Origin: Trichosporon coremiiforme
Taxonomy: Eukaryota > Basidiomycota > Tremellomycetes > Trichosporonales > Trichosporonaceae
Direction: 5' to 3'
Length of the DNA stretch: 64,000 nucleotides
Assembly: GCA_039545355.1 (NCBI GenBank)
Contig: BCJJ01000001.1
Location: forward strand, 494,570-558,569
Part shown: positions 38,001 to 48,309 of the stretch, piece by piece
How positions within the stretch are numbered: the stretch's first letter is position 1
Layout: each line of letters opens with the position of its first letter
The notes under the pieces: generated by a model
Databases searched by the model: none
What the model was told of the DNA's origin: nothing
What the model saw: only the letters and a program-made list of their open reading frames with translations
Program-made: the position numbers and the translations under genes

Positions 38001-40051
38001 GGAGCGCAACATTCCCTGGCCTTGGGCCGAGGCGGACAACATTGTCACCTCTGCTCGTCGTCTTGTCCTTGTCAAGCTGTTCCGCCCCGACCGCATGGTC
38101 CAGGCTCTCGCCACCTTTGCTAACCAGGCGTTCGGCTGCGACCTCGCCCAGATCTCCGACTACGATTTTGCTGCGGTAGTCAAGGAGCAGGTCAAGCCGA
38201 CCAATCCTCTCGCCCTCGCCTCCGTGCCCGGCTACGACGCCAGTTATCGCGTGGACAACCTCTGCCGCTCGCTCGGCGTCACCTGCACGTCCGTCGCTAT
38301 GGGATCCGTCGAGGGCTTCACGCTTGCTGACCAGGCCATCGCCAACGCCGCCCGCACCGGAGGGTGGGTGCTGCTCAAGAATGTCCACCTCGCACCTTTG
38401 TGGCTGGCGCAGCTGGAGAAGCGCCTGCACTCGCTGTCGCCGGCCCAAGGCTTCCGCCTCTTCCTCACGATGGAGACCAACCCTGTGGTACCCGTCAACA
38501 TCCTCCGCCAGTCGCGCATTATCATGAACGAGCCTCCTCCTGGCGTTCGTGCCAACCTGCTCGACACGCTCCGCGGCCTTCCCATCCTCAGCCTCAAGAG
38601 TGGTCCCGCCGAGAAGCCCCGTCTTCTGTTCCTGCTGGCCTGGCTGCACGCTGTTGTCCAGGAGCGTCTGCGCTACCTCCCTCTCGGATGGAGCAAGTCT
38701 TACGAGTTCAACGACTCGGACTTTGTTGCCGCCTACAAGACGATCGACTCGTGGATCACTGCCCTAGCAAAGGGCAAGGCGAACGTCGATCCCGCCGCCA
38801 TCCCATGGGTGGCGCTGCGCACCATCATCAAACAGGCCGTCTACGGTGGTCGCATCGACAGCGACTACGACCAGCGTGTTCTCGACGCCTTCGTCGATGC
38901 TATGTTCACCCCCAAGGCTTACGACCCTGACTTTGCTCTCGTCAACCTCGACAAGCCTCTGCTCGTTCCCGAGGGTACGAGCATGCAGCAGTTCATCGAC
39001 TGGGCGCAGGCGCTCCCTGAGCATGAGCCGCCCAGCTGGCTCAGCCTGCCCGGTACTGCCGAACGTGTGGTTGCCGCTGCTGAAGGTAAGCTTGCGGGTT
39101 CTGCCATCCGAGCTAACAAACAGGAAACACGACGGTCATCAAGCTCCGCAAGATGCGCACGACGGAGGACGACGACGATGACTCGCCAGCCGTCGTCGAC
39201 GGTGATGGTCGTCCCGCATGGATGACGACGCTGAAGGCGAACGCCCAGGAGTGGCTCGAGGCTCTGCCGAAGGTAAGCTATCCTTGTCCTCAGTTCAAAG
39301 CTGACTCCAGAATCTTTCGACCCCTACTTCAGTCTCGGATTCGCTTTCGCGCTTCTTCGGCCGCGAGGCATGGACTGGTCGCCGACTCCTGCAGCGTGTT
39401 CGCAAGGACCTTTCGGATCTGATTGTTGTGTGTGACGGTCAGATGAAGCAGACGAACGAGCTCCGCGCACTCCTGACCGAACTCAACCGTGGCAACGTCC
39501 CGCCTCACTGGGCGCGCTACAAGATGCCCAAGGGTACGAGCGTCGGACAGTACTTCAACGACCTCGTCAAGCGCCTCGAGCAACTCGAGTCCGTGTCGAC
39601 CAGCCAAAACTACAGTGGCGGCGTCTGGCTTGGTGGCCTGTTCCAGCCCGAAGCTTACATCACCGCGACTCGCCAGGCGGCGGCGCACGCCCAGGGATGG
39701 AGTCTTGAGCAGGTTTCGCTCAGCCTGCGCCTTGAACCGAGTGGCAGCCCGGAGGCTTTCGCTATCAAGGGTGAGTCGACAGCTCTGATTGGCGCATTCT
39801 TAGCTGACATTACAGGCCTGAAGTTGCACGGTGCCAGGTGGGAAGACAAGCTTGTCCTGAACGACGGCCAGGTCGTATCACTCGACACGTGTGAGCTGGC
39901 GTGGACCAAGGACAGTGTCGACAAGGAGACGGTCAACGTGCCGGTGTACCTGAATGGCGACCGTGGCGACGTGCTGTTCAGCGCAAATCTCCCCGCCGAT
40001 GTCAGTGCGGCAGTCGTTGCCGAGCGCGGCCTGTGTGTCACTGCAGTGTAG
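26033..40051 (+). CDS. DYN1: Cytoplasmic dynein 1 heavy chain
   Basis: Motor subunit of cytoplasmic dynein, which moves toward microtubule minus ends and positions nuclei and spindles. Exons are 26033-26144, 26193-26336, 26373-26863, 26902-39085 (a single 12.2-kb exon), 39124-39272, 39311-39770 and 39816-40051; the product is about 4,591 residues. Introns 26337-26372 (36 nt) and 39771-39815 (45 nt) are stop-free multiples of three. The AAA+ P-loops are seen in order: AAA1 GPAGTGKT (about residue 1922, with LGGSPF before it), AAA2 GPSGSGKS (about 2216), AAA3 GPPGSGKT (about 2582) and AAA4 GVSGSGKT (about 2924). The stalk coiled coil and microtubule-binding domain lie between about residues 3170 and 3490. 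The C-terminal WLGGLFQPEAYITATRQ and AIKGLKLHGARW are dynein hallmarks. All four P-loops look intact, so it should be an active motor. The first donor (GTCCGT) is atypical. Confidence 0.97.
26337..26372 (+). other. DYN1: 36-nt stop-free intron in DYN1
   Basis: Starts GTGAGC, has CTGAC 6 bases before the final CAG, and is 36 nt. Splicing joins MDED to DHPIMRVGY in phase. Unspliced it inserts 12 residues without a stop. Confidence 0.8.
39771..39815 (+). other. DYN1: 45-nt stop-free intron in DYN1
   Basis: Starts GTGAGT, has CTGAC just before TTACAG, and is 45 nt. Splicing gives AIKGLKLHGARW, the conserved dynein C-terminal sequence; unspliced translation breaks it with 15 extra residues. Confidence 0.9.
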
Positions 40052-40234
40052 AAGAGTAGTAGAAACAGAAGTAGTTATAATTGTGATTGTCATTAGAAGA
40101 TGAATACCAGTTGTGATCATTCGATGCATCCCTTAGTTCATGCTATCCCGTGGATTTATGCTTCTTACAAGTCCTGTTACAGCGTCCGTGTCTCATCCGA
40201 ATCTGATCATCCTTGCACTAAAGCTGCCTTACAC
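40052..40234. terminator. Shared 3' region of convergent DYN1 and MET8
   Basis: 183 bases between two facing stop codons, AT-richer than the surrounding genes. Both transcripts must end here or overlap; no precise poly(A) site is assigned. Confidence 0.4.
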
Positions 40235-41161
40235 CTAGTTCCTCCGGAGGAACGCGAGGGTGGCGAGGACGCCGATGGCGGCGCCGACGAGAACACCGCC
40301 GGTGCCTGCAAGCGCCGTCGAGCTAGGCGCGCGCGACTTGCTCTTCCGCTTGACACCAACGTCCTTTGGACCAAGGACGACGCCCTTCTCCCATCCGTCT
40401 GTGAGGAGCTTCTCACGGATCTTCTCGTCCTCGAGGCGGTCCATGACCTCCAGGTCCCATTGGTTGCAGGTGTTGATCATCCACCGCATGCGCTTCTTGG
40501 AGAGCTCTCCACCGATGCCGGGCGCGCGGTCTCGGAGCTCACGGCGGAGCGCGCCGACGCCGTTGATGACGCCCTCGATGTTGGCCGGGATCACGCCGCG
40601 GATAAGGTCGCGCACCATGACCGAGATCTTGGGTCCGGCGCCTGACGTCGAGATCATAACTTGGAGCGGGCCGCGGCGGACCTGCGCACCAAAGTAGAAG
40701 TCACACTCGGGCGGGACGTCTGCGACGTTCACAGGCGTGCGCGCCTTGCGGCTCTTCTCGCAGATGAGACGCGAAAGGGTCGCGTCGTCGATCGCCGTGA
40801 ACACCATGTCGTAACTGCCGACCTTGCACGCATCCTTGTCGGGGTTCTGGTTGTACTGTCTGTCGTGCCAGGTGATCTGGTCGCCATTGCTTTCGAGCCG
40901 ATGCTGGATCAGAGGGTGCAGCGGAGCAGGTGCGACGATGGTGACATGGGCTCCGGCCTCGAGCAGGAAGCCCAGCCGCTGCGACGCAATCTCGCCTCCG
41001 CCCACGAGAAGCACCTTCTTGCCACCCAGCTGCCACGCCAGCATGAGCGAGGCGCCGGGCTCGATGGGTGGATACTCTAGTTTCTGCCGTTAGCACACGG
41101 CCTAGGGATTGTTTCGCACCTCGACGATCACAACGTCAGAGTCGGACATGCTGGTGGCCAT
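40235..41161 (-). CDS. MET8: Siroheme synthase Met8-like (precorrin-2 dehydrogenase/ferrochelatase) with C-terminal hydrophobic tail
   Basis: Bifunctional enzyme that oxidises precorrin-2 with NAD and inserts iron to make siroheme, the cofactor of sulfite reductase in sulfate assimilation. Exons are 41120-41161 and 40235-41083 with a 36-nt intron containing CTAAC, giving 296 residues. The NAD-binding glycine motif VLLVGGGEIASQRLGFLLEAG lies near residues 38-58. NVADVPPECDFYFGAQVRRG places an Asp near residue 142, in the region of the catalytic Asp141 of yeast Met8. ISTSGAGPKIS follows. The last 20 or so residues (GTGGVLVGAAIGVLATLAFL then RRN) form a membrane-span-like segment preceded by a basic KRKSKSR stretch, so a tail anchor is likely; I do not associate this with yeast Met8 (274 residues). 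A second in-frame ATG at 41149 would remove only four residues. Confidence 0.92.
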
Positions 41162-41724
41162 GGTGGGTGAGAGGGTGAGAGAGTGTGCGGTGGGGAACCC
41201 GTTCGTGGGGGATGCAGCTTCAGATGACGTCGAGAACGGGAGCTGACGTCCTGGTCACCTTGCACCTTGTTTGGCTGGGAGAGGTGCCGGAAAATTGTCG
41301 GTGGAAACCGAAACCGATATCAGCGCGATCACACCATACAATGTCGCCACCCACCCCAGAGAACATTCGGCGGAAACCACAGCCATCCTATCATCTGACC
41401 GCTGGCCCGCTGACATGAATCTCCCCACTCTGAGGAGACAGTGGGGCGAGCGGTCGTAGGACGTCAGAAGCACGAGATACCATGAATTGCACCTCCCACG
41501 AGCATCGTTGTGATCGCTGCATCGGCTACCATGGCGGTGCATAGACGGAGTCGGAACGCACGCCTGAGCCTTATCCGACCGGGCTTCAGATCGAACCGAG
41601 TCGGATGTTTTCAGACCGAAAATTAGGCGCCTGCCCTGGTCACTTATCGATAACTCATAGGCGACAGCTGTCTGCCTTCCTTCATCCTTCCTCACTCTTT
41701 CTTGAACTCCCATAATCTCTCAAA
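41162..41724. other. Divergent promoter of MET8 and PRO3
   Basis: 563 bases with no coding-like frame. Unlike other divergent promoters here it lacks CACGTG. A GGTTCGAT-like string on the minus strand near 41590 was tested as a tRNA B-box and rejected. Confidence 0.45.
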
Positions 41725-43419
41725 ATGGGCTACACTCTCGGTGTCCTTGGTGAGTGTGAATGTGGTGCTATGGGAAGGTGTTGGCTGGCCACGAGCCTGA
41801 GCGTTTTGATGGGCTGTGTGTTGTTATCAACTTTCCTCCATCCATCGGTTGCAACAACAACAACAGCCTGTTTCGCACTACTGCTACTGCGACCACGTCT
41901 TCCCTCTCTTGAATCTCGTGCTGGGCATGCAGCATTACTTCAGCTTCAATACTCTGGACGTCAGCTAACAGCAGGCTGCGGAACGATGGGTATCGCCATC
42001 ATGTCGGGCGTCCTGTCGTCGCTCGAGCAGCGTCAGACGGCGTACCCGAACGGGCGCAGCACCCCGCGTGAGCCCGTCAGCGGCATTTCTACCCCAACGA
42101 GGGCGATGGCTCTCGAGGCGTCGGACGACTCGCTCCCTGACTCGTTCATTGCGACCGTCGGCCGTGAGGAGACTGCGCGCAAGCTTCGCAAGACGTTCCA
42201 GACGTCGACTTCGCTGAACGACATGATCGACATTCGCTCCGGCGCGGGTGCCAACGTCTCGGCGGCGCAGGAGAGCGACATCATCCTGATCTGCTCGAAG
42301 CCTAACATCGCCAAGAGCATCCTCGCCGAGAAGGGTATGGCGGACGCTGTGCGGGGCAAGATCGTCGTCTCCATCTGCGCTGGTGTCACGCTCGAGCAGC
42401 TCCAAGCGTGCGTCCCCGAGGACACCACCGTCATCCGCGCGATGCCCAACACCCCCTGCAAGGTGAGTTAAGCTGGCTTGCGAAGACTGACAGCAGATCG
42501 GAGAGGGCATGACTGTCATCACCCCCGTCGACTCGGCCGAGACCCGCGCCAAGCTCCTCAACATCTTCACGTCGTGCGGACGCTGCCGTTTCCTCGACGA
42601 GAAGTACTTTGACGCCGCGACCGCGCTCGCTGGTTCTGGTCCCGCTTTCGTCGCCCTCGTCCTGGAAGCCATGGCCGACGGAGGTGTCATGATGGGCCTT
42701 CCCCGAAGCGAGTCCTTGGAGCTTGCTGCCCAGAGTGAGTAGCATGAATCGCACGTGTCCGCACGTGGTTTCCTTTCTGTTAGCGGCGGGCCCACGACGG
42801 CCCGCAGCGAATGCTTGGGCCGAAGTCTGCGGATGCGGCGACGTCGAGATGACCGATGGGCTTTATCAGCCGGTCCTGTCCTGGGTGGGCCTGACGTCGT
42901 CACTGGGCTATGCGGGAGTGACTTCATGCCTCTCCCCCCAGCCATCACATCTCACCCCATGTCCAGCTGCTACGGCGTCAGCCTGGCATGCAAGCATGCG
43001 GTGCCAATACGGCTCCGGTACAGCGCATCATCAGTGCCCCCGTCCGCAGCATGTCATTGTGACCGGGCCGAAAGCATCATCTCCACCCCCATCTGACAGA
43101 TCGTTATCACACCGCCACTCTACTGCGAGACACCGCTGACAAGCAGCCATCCAGGGCACTGGCCGCATGGCGCTCTACGGAGGACTCCACCCCGCCCAGC
43201 TGAAGGACAGCGTCACGAGTGAGTTCGGCCTGCTTGGGCATGACTGACACCAGCTCCGGGAGGATGCACGATCGCGGGTCTGTTGACCCTCGAGGACGGC
43301 AGGGTACGCTCGACGATGGCGCGCGCGATCCAGGTCGCGTCGAACCAGTAAGTCCTGGGTGTGGGTGTAGTGCGGAAGCTGATGGCAGCGCGGCCGGGCT
43401 GGGCCAGGACAAGAAGTAG
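41725..43419 (+). CDS. PRO3: Pyrroline-5-carboxylate reductase (Pro3)
   Basis: Last step of proline synthesis: reduces pyrroline-5-carboxylate to proline with NAD(P)H. Exons are 41725-41749, 41975-42462, 42497-42734, 43147-43218, 43254-43347 and 43389-43419, giving 315 residues. The Rossmann entry YTLGVLGCGTMGIAIMSGVL is split by intron 1. Then come ILICSKPN, VSICAGVTLEQLQ, IRAMPNTPCKIGEGMTVI and the signature TALAGSGPAFVALVLEAMAD, GGVMMGLPR, then QLKDSVTTPGGCTIAGLLTLED near the C-terminus. Introns 1 (225 nt) and 3 (412 nt) are very long for this genome, while the others are 34-41 nt. An insertion rich in Ser/Thr/Pro (about residues 25-50) follows the NAD motif. The product ends AAGLGQDKK. 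Confidence 0.95.
42735..43146 (+). other. PRO3: 412-nt intron of PRO3 with a GC hairpin
   Basis: The family sequence LELAAQ joins directly to TIQGTGRMALYGG across it, so no exon is missing. It contains GCGGGCC, 6 bases, then GGCCCGC (about 42785-42804), a perfect 7-bp hairpin. No open frame or C/D-box pair was convincing. Confidence 0.7.
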
Positions 43420-44757
43420 ACGCGGGAGTGGGGATCGTTCGATGCAGGATCGAGTCAAAATACTGCGATCGCAGTCTGTATGCACTGTTTCAAGTAAAAG
43501 CAGCTGGAGGGGAAGCGTAAAGTTTGAAAGTGATGTGATGTGGTATGGTGAGATGAGTGTGGAGTAAGAAGGTCAGTTAGTCATGGCGTCGTACGCCTGC
43601 ATGCATGCAGGGCTGAGTGATGGGCTGGCTTACGGAGGCCGTGCAGCGACGCAGGCTGGAGAATGGCGTCGATGAGAGATGAGATCTGTTCAAAAGCAGG
43701 GGGAACACTAGGGCACAGCCCAGTGGTCCTGGCGGGGTGCCTTCAGAGCACGCATGGTTGTGGATGGATGCTCGTGCTTAAGATAGTCAATCCGGGTCCG
43801 ACGTGTGGTCAAGATGACTGCGTGACTGCGATCTATCTGCGTATCGAGGCTGCGGTCTGCGGTTCGCGTACAGGGCGGTGTCGCAGGCAGGAGGTGAGTG
43901 AGCACTGCGGACCGGCGCGGTACGGTTTGGCGGCCTGGGGAGTTCGGTTGCCCACCAGGGCCCAGGCCACGCAAGCTGGCTAGGCGGCAGCCAGGTGCCG
44001 CCGCTGTCCGTGGATGTGGGGACCGACTGGAGGGACCAGCTCATCACAAGTTCAGGGTCGGACATGACCCTCGTCATCACTGTAAAATAACCCCGACCAT
44101 GTCTTGGCTTGTACCGACCGCGAACTGTGAGTGGAGTGACCCTCGACCTTCGGCCCTCGGCCCACTGTCCATGGAATCTTGCTGCTACGTCGCTCCTTGC
44201 TCACAGCTGCCCTTGTCCCTTGCCCCGTGGCCTTCCCCGCCTCTTCCCTCTTCGCCCGCAGGCAGCAGCCACCGGACAGCGTGTCCGTCGCACGCCGCGA
44301 GCTTCGACCCGAACAAGACACACGGCCGACACCTACCTCGCTGAGCGACCAGGGCCAGAACACCACGCTTAGTTGCCGTTCACTTGTCCACTCATCCTGG
44401 CACGTCCTCGCAAAGCACACACTTCTCTTTTTATCTCTTGTCTGACTGTTCCCCTGTATCATTACTCTTTCTCTGTCACGCACAACTACCGATCATCGCC
44501 TGTTCATATCGACTGCCGCCCCATCACATCGCGTCTACCGTATCACGCAGCATCTGACCTGCCCCGGTGCCCGCCAATCGCCCTTCCTCGGTATATTCCT
44601 CTACCTCGTCCCACCTTCCCAGCGTCTCGCCCATCACCCCGGCGTTCGTGTATCACACACAGATCCATTCCCCTCTCGTTTGTGCTCGCGCGTGACAGCA
44701 CTCAAAAACCTCTCTCGCTTTCTTGGTCATTCTTGATCTTTCGATCCCCCACTCACC
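43420..44757. other. 1.3-kb intergenic region upstream of LSB3
   Basis: Non-coding in appearance. It contains a perfect 16-base palindrome CCTGCATGCATGCAGG at 43596-43611. From about 44380 to the LSB3 ATG the plus strand is strongly pyrimidine-rich, typical of a fungal core promoter and leader. Confidence 0.45.
43596..43611. repeat. 16-bp perfect palindrome CCTGCATGCATGCAGG
   Basis: It reads identically on both strands and lies 177 bases past the PRO3 stop. It could form a cruciform or be a binding site for a dimeric factor; no function is assigned. Confidence 0.6.
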
Positions 44758-47256
44758 ATGGGACTGAACACCCCTCTGCCAGGTAGGCCGACCAGCTCAA
44801 GGGCTGTTGCTACTACGAGCTAACAGACAGTGCCGTTGCAACAGGAATGCAAGAAGGCGGCCAAGACGATTCGCTCTTTTGTCGACGGCACGAACCAGGG
44901 CCTCGACGGCGTCATCCCGCGCAGCGTGCTTGAGCGCGCGGCGGGATTCGCCATTTTCACTGTCGTCAAGGTCGGCTTCCTCGCGTCTGCGCGTGCGGGA
45001 AGCGGCCTTGTCATTGCCCGTCTCGAGGACGGAGGTGAGCTCAAAGGTACACGAGTAGAGCTGACAGACAGGCTGGTCGCCACCCAGCGCCATCGGTGTC
45101 GGCGGTTTCGGATTTGGCGGACAGGCCGGTGCCGAGTGAGTTGCATGCCCGCTTTGGCCAGAAGCAGCACGCTGATCATCACCCAGAATGACCGACTTCC
45201 TCATCGTTCTCAATGTGCGTAGGCTTATTCATGAGGTGGAGGTGATTCCTATGGTTCTAGTGATTCCGCTGGAGCCACTCTCGTGCCATGGCGGCCATTA
45301 CGGGCAGATAACCGAGGAGGCATCACGTAATCGCCGTGAACGCTGCTGACCACGCAGTCACGATCGGCCCTCGCGTCCTTCATGAGCGCCGGCTCCCTCA
45401 CTCTCGGCGGTAACCTCTCTGTGAGTAGCAGTACATGGGAAGCGCATTGCATGGTCGTCCGGTGCCGTGGCGTCGCGTTCACGCGCCGTTTCAGAACGCG
45501 AAATCTGAGACGTGGCAGACGCAAAGATAACCCCACACGAAATAGAGTTGTTGCCAAGTTTCATGTCGCTGACCCCTTGCAGGTTGCCGTCGGACCGCTT
45601 GGTCGCAATGCCGAGGGCTCAGGCTCCGTCAACACGAAGGGCAACCTCGCCGCGATGTACTCGTACTCGAAGACGAAGGGCCTGTTCGGCGGTGTGTCCG
45701 TCGAAGGCACTGTGCTTGGCGAGCGCAAGGACGCGAACAAGGCGGCGTACGGCGGTGAGCCGACCGCGAAGCAGATCCTGACGGGCTCGTTCGACCCGCC
45801 GAACTGGGCGTACATTCTCATCGACGAGCTGAACCGTTGCACGGGTATGCCCGGCGGCCAGACCTGGATCGACGACTCGCGCTACGCTCAGAACTTTGAC
45901 GGCCCCCCCCGCAACAGCTACGACTATGACGATTCGGACTTCAAGGGGGGCGCCGACGAGCAGGACGAGAATCCGTACCGCTCTGGCTATTCGACACCCC
46001 CTGCCGGATACGCGTTCGGCGAGGGCGTCGGCGCCGGTGGCAACACGAGCCGCAAGCGCGCCAGCTCCCTCTTCTCGATCGGCGGCAAGGACAAAGGGTC
46101 CGCCGCGACCATGTTCGCATCCCGCAGCACGCACGAGCCGGCCGAGGGCTCCGGCAACTCGACGCCTCCCGAGCGCAACGCCCCCTCGCGGCCGTGGGAG
46201 CGCCGCTCCAACGCCTACCTTCCCAACCTCCCTCACCTCCCTGGCACGCGCAAGGGCGACTACGACAGGCGCCCCGGACCGAGCAGCGAGACGTACAATG
46301 CCGAAGTGTCGCGGAGCTCGAGCGTGAAGCGTCCGTATGAGAAGAAGGCGACGCCATCTCCGTTCAGCGACGCTTTCGCCACAAACGGTACCTCGCGGAG
46401 CAGCACCCCGCCGTCCGACTCGTGGGACGCGGCGGGAGCTGGTCCCAAGGGTCCCAACGCCAGTTGGTCGTCGGGAAACAAAGATTTGCTCGGCTCTTGG
46501 GACGCGGACGAACAGGGACTCACATCCAACTTTGGCCGCATGGGCATTCGGCGCAACACCGGTACGCCGCCGCGCTCTCGTTCCAGCTCGCAGGCGCGCC
46601 CGTTTGATGACATTGCTGAGGACCCGTACGCGATCAACCGCCCTTCGCCGCCGCACACGCCGTCGCGCAGCGGCATGTCTCCTTCCCGCAGCGGCACCGG
46701 CATCGCGGCGACTCTGACGCGCAAGCTGACTGGCCGCGAGCGTGCCTCAACCTTGCAGACGCCGTGGGAGCGCACGCGCCAGCCAAAGGACTGGGACTCG
46801 CCTCTGGACGAGTTCCCCGAGCCGACGTGGCGTGGGGAGAACCACCCGCTGTCACGCGAGCGTTCTGCTTCTCTCGGCAACCCACTCGGACATGCGGGCA
46901 GCTCGGCGTACAACAGCAGCGCCTACAGCCGGAACTCGGCGTATGGCGCCCCGCCGCGCGGCCACATCAACCCGCTCGCGCACGAGCGCGATTCGGAGGC
47001 GGGGTACCCCCGCGCCGTCGCGCTGTTCGAGTACGCGTCGAGCGAGGCCGAGGACCTGCCGCTGCGCAAGGGGCAGATCATTACGCTGCTTGAGGGTGTC
47101 GACGCGCAGTGGTGGAAGGGAAGGTGTGACGGCAAGGAGGGCATCTTCCCGAACAATCACGTCGAGGTGCTCGACATTCCAAAGGTGCTCAAGTGCAAGG
47201 ATCTGACGCGGAGCCAGCTGCGCTCGCGTGTTCTTGGCTTGAACGACTTTGACTAG
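44758..47256 (+). CDS. SYLF-SH3 protein of the Lsb3/Ysc84 family
   Basis: Actin-patch protein: the SYLF domain binds phosphoinositides and actin, and the SH3 domain binds Pro-rich partners in endocytosis. Exons are 44758-44782, 44831-45034, 45072-45135, 45187-45214, 45358-45420 and 45583-47256, giving 685 residues. The SYLF part includes ECKKAAKTIRSFVDG, IPRSVLERAAGFAIFTVVKVGFL, GVGGFGFGGQAGAE, MTDFLIVLNSRSALASFM, LTLGGNLSVAVGPLGRNAEG and the YSYSKTKGLFGGVSVEG motif. A middle region of over 300 residues is Ser/Pro/Gly/Arg-rich and disordered. SH3 is near residues 603-657 (AVALFEYASSEAEDLPL, WWKGRCDGKEGIFPNNHVE). Intron 5 (162 nt) is stop-free and a multiple of three. The first ATG was chosen because MGLNTPLP is the usual start of this family. 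Confidence 0.94.
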
Positions 47257-47617
47257 GGGCGGCGCGGGAGCGAGGGACGCGAGCGTGCGCCAAGTGCGCC
47301 GAGTGTCGAGCTGAAGAGTGTCGTAGTATCTGTCCCCACCTATCTGTAGATTAGAAACCCTGTTTGCATCGATTTTGACTCTTGATCGTGCGTGGTCTGA
47401 CGAGCAAGTGCCGGCCGCATCGGAAGAGAGGGAGGGCACTGATCGGCCTATGGGTTTACTTACCACGCGCGGGGGTGAAGCCAAGCCGGCGGCAATGGCG
47501 TTTTGCTGTGTGGGGGGCGATCGATCACCTGACTCATGACTGTGTCAATTCAGGTGGTGAAACTTGTCCGCTCTCGCTTGTGCACCTGGAATGGCATGGC
47601 CCCAAAGAATGTGTTTG

Positions 47618-47638
47618 GACCTGTGACCTGTGACCTGT
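47618..47638 (+). repeat. Tandem GACCTGT, three copies
   Basis: Three exact 7-base copies, followed by a degenerate GTCCTGT. Confidence 0.75.
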
Positions 47639-47756
47639 GTCCTGTGCATGGAACGGGCCGCGGACCGACGTGTTTGTGCCCGATGCTGCCACCCGACACC
47701 GGAGCGTTGATTTCACCCTTTCGTCCCCCACTTGAATGCAAGCCGCCGGTACGGAC

Positions 47757-47780
47757 GGTCGGTCGGTCGGTCGGTCGGTC
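47757..47780 (+). repeat. Microsatellite (GGTC)6
   Basis: Six exact tetranucleotide copies in the LSB3/NMNAT intergenic region. Confidence 0.9.
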
Positions 47781-48309
47781 TTACGGTGCTTACGGGTGTA
47801 CGGTAGTCCGGGTGTACGCGCTCCACAGTCGGAAGTCGGGTGAGCAGGCCAGTGCCAGCGGACGAGGACGACTCGGGTAACCGGCTTTGAGGCACCGCTC
47901 AACGCTTGAGGAAAGGACGAATCGAATTTTGGTCCCGCCCGATGTCGCATTCAGTGAGCGTGCTTAGTCGAGCGAGCCCTCGGTGGGCCGGCCCTGTAGC
48001 TGGAATGGAGGGAGGGTCGTCTAGGTCTAGGGAGGGTTTGGCTTGGGGCACGCAGACCGCACACTGCGGGTCCGTGGGTGAGGCCCCTTGAGGGTCGCTG
48101 ACCGAGACTATGACTTAGTTGCCTTCGAGTTAGTCGTCTGCTGCTTTCATCCGGTGTCGGCCGACTTGGACAAGCACTGCTACCCATATCCTCATCCCGA
48201 CACTACACACACTACTCCTGGTCTTCGTCTCGACCACTCTGCCGGCCCCGCGACCGACCGATCCGACTTGGCTTGAAGGGCTGCCCCGACGGCACAGCAC
48301 TCGACCACC

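Larger units (their letters stand above)
47257..48309. other. Intergenic with simple repeats: LSB3 to NMN adenylyltransferase
   Basis: About 1 kb without a coding-like frame. It holds a three-copy GACCTGT repeat (47618-47638) and six GGTC units (47757-47780), followed by imperfect GGTGTACGG-like units up to about 47820. Confidence 0.5.

Noticed and set aside
27037..38649. Several antisense frames of 350-850 codons under the dynein heavy chain gene
   Set aside because: They mirror the codon bias of a GC-rich 12-kb exon. The sense frame has the full set of dynein motifs and the antisense products have none.
41575..41615. GGTTCGATC string on the minus strand, tested as a tRNA B-box
   Set aside because: The flanking bases do not form a T-stem, and no acceptor stem, D-arm or anticodon arm fits.
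45382..45582. Open frame extending through LSB3 intron 5
   Set aside because: GGNLS joined to VAVGPLGRN is the conserved SYLF sequence; the intervening Arg-rich stretch breaks the domain.
47757..47830. GGTC repeats with TTACGGTG/TTACGGG-like units, considered as internal telomeric repeats
   Set aside because: The units are irregular and do not match the fungal TTAGGG-type repeat; best treated as a plain microsatellite.
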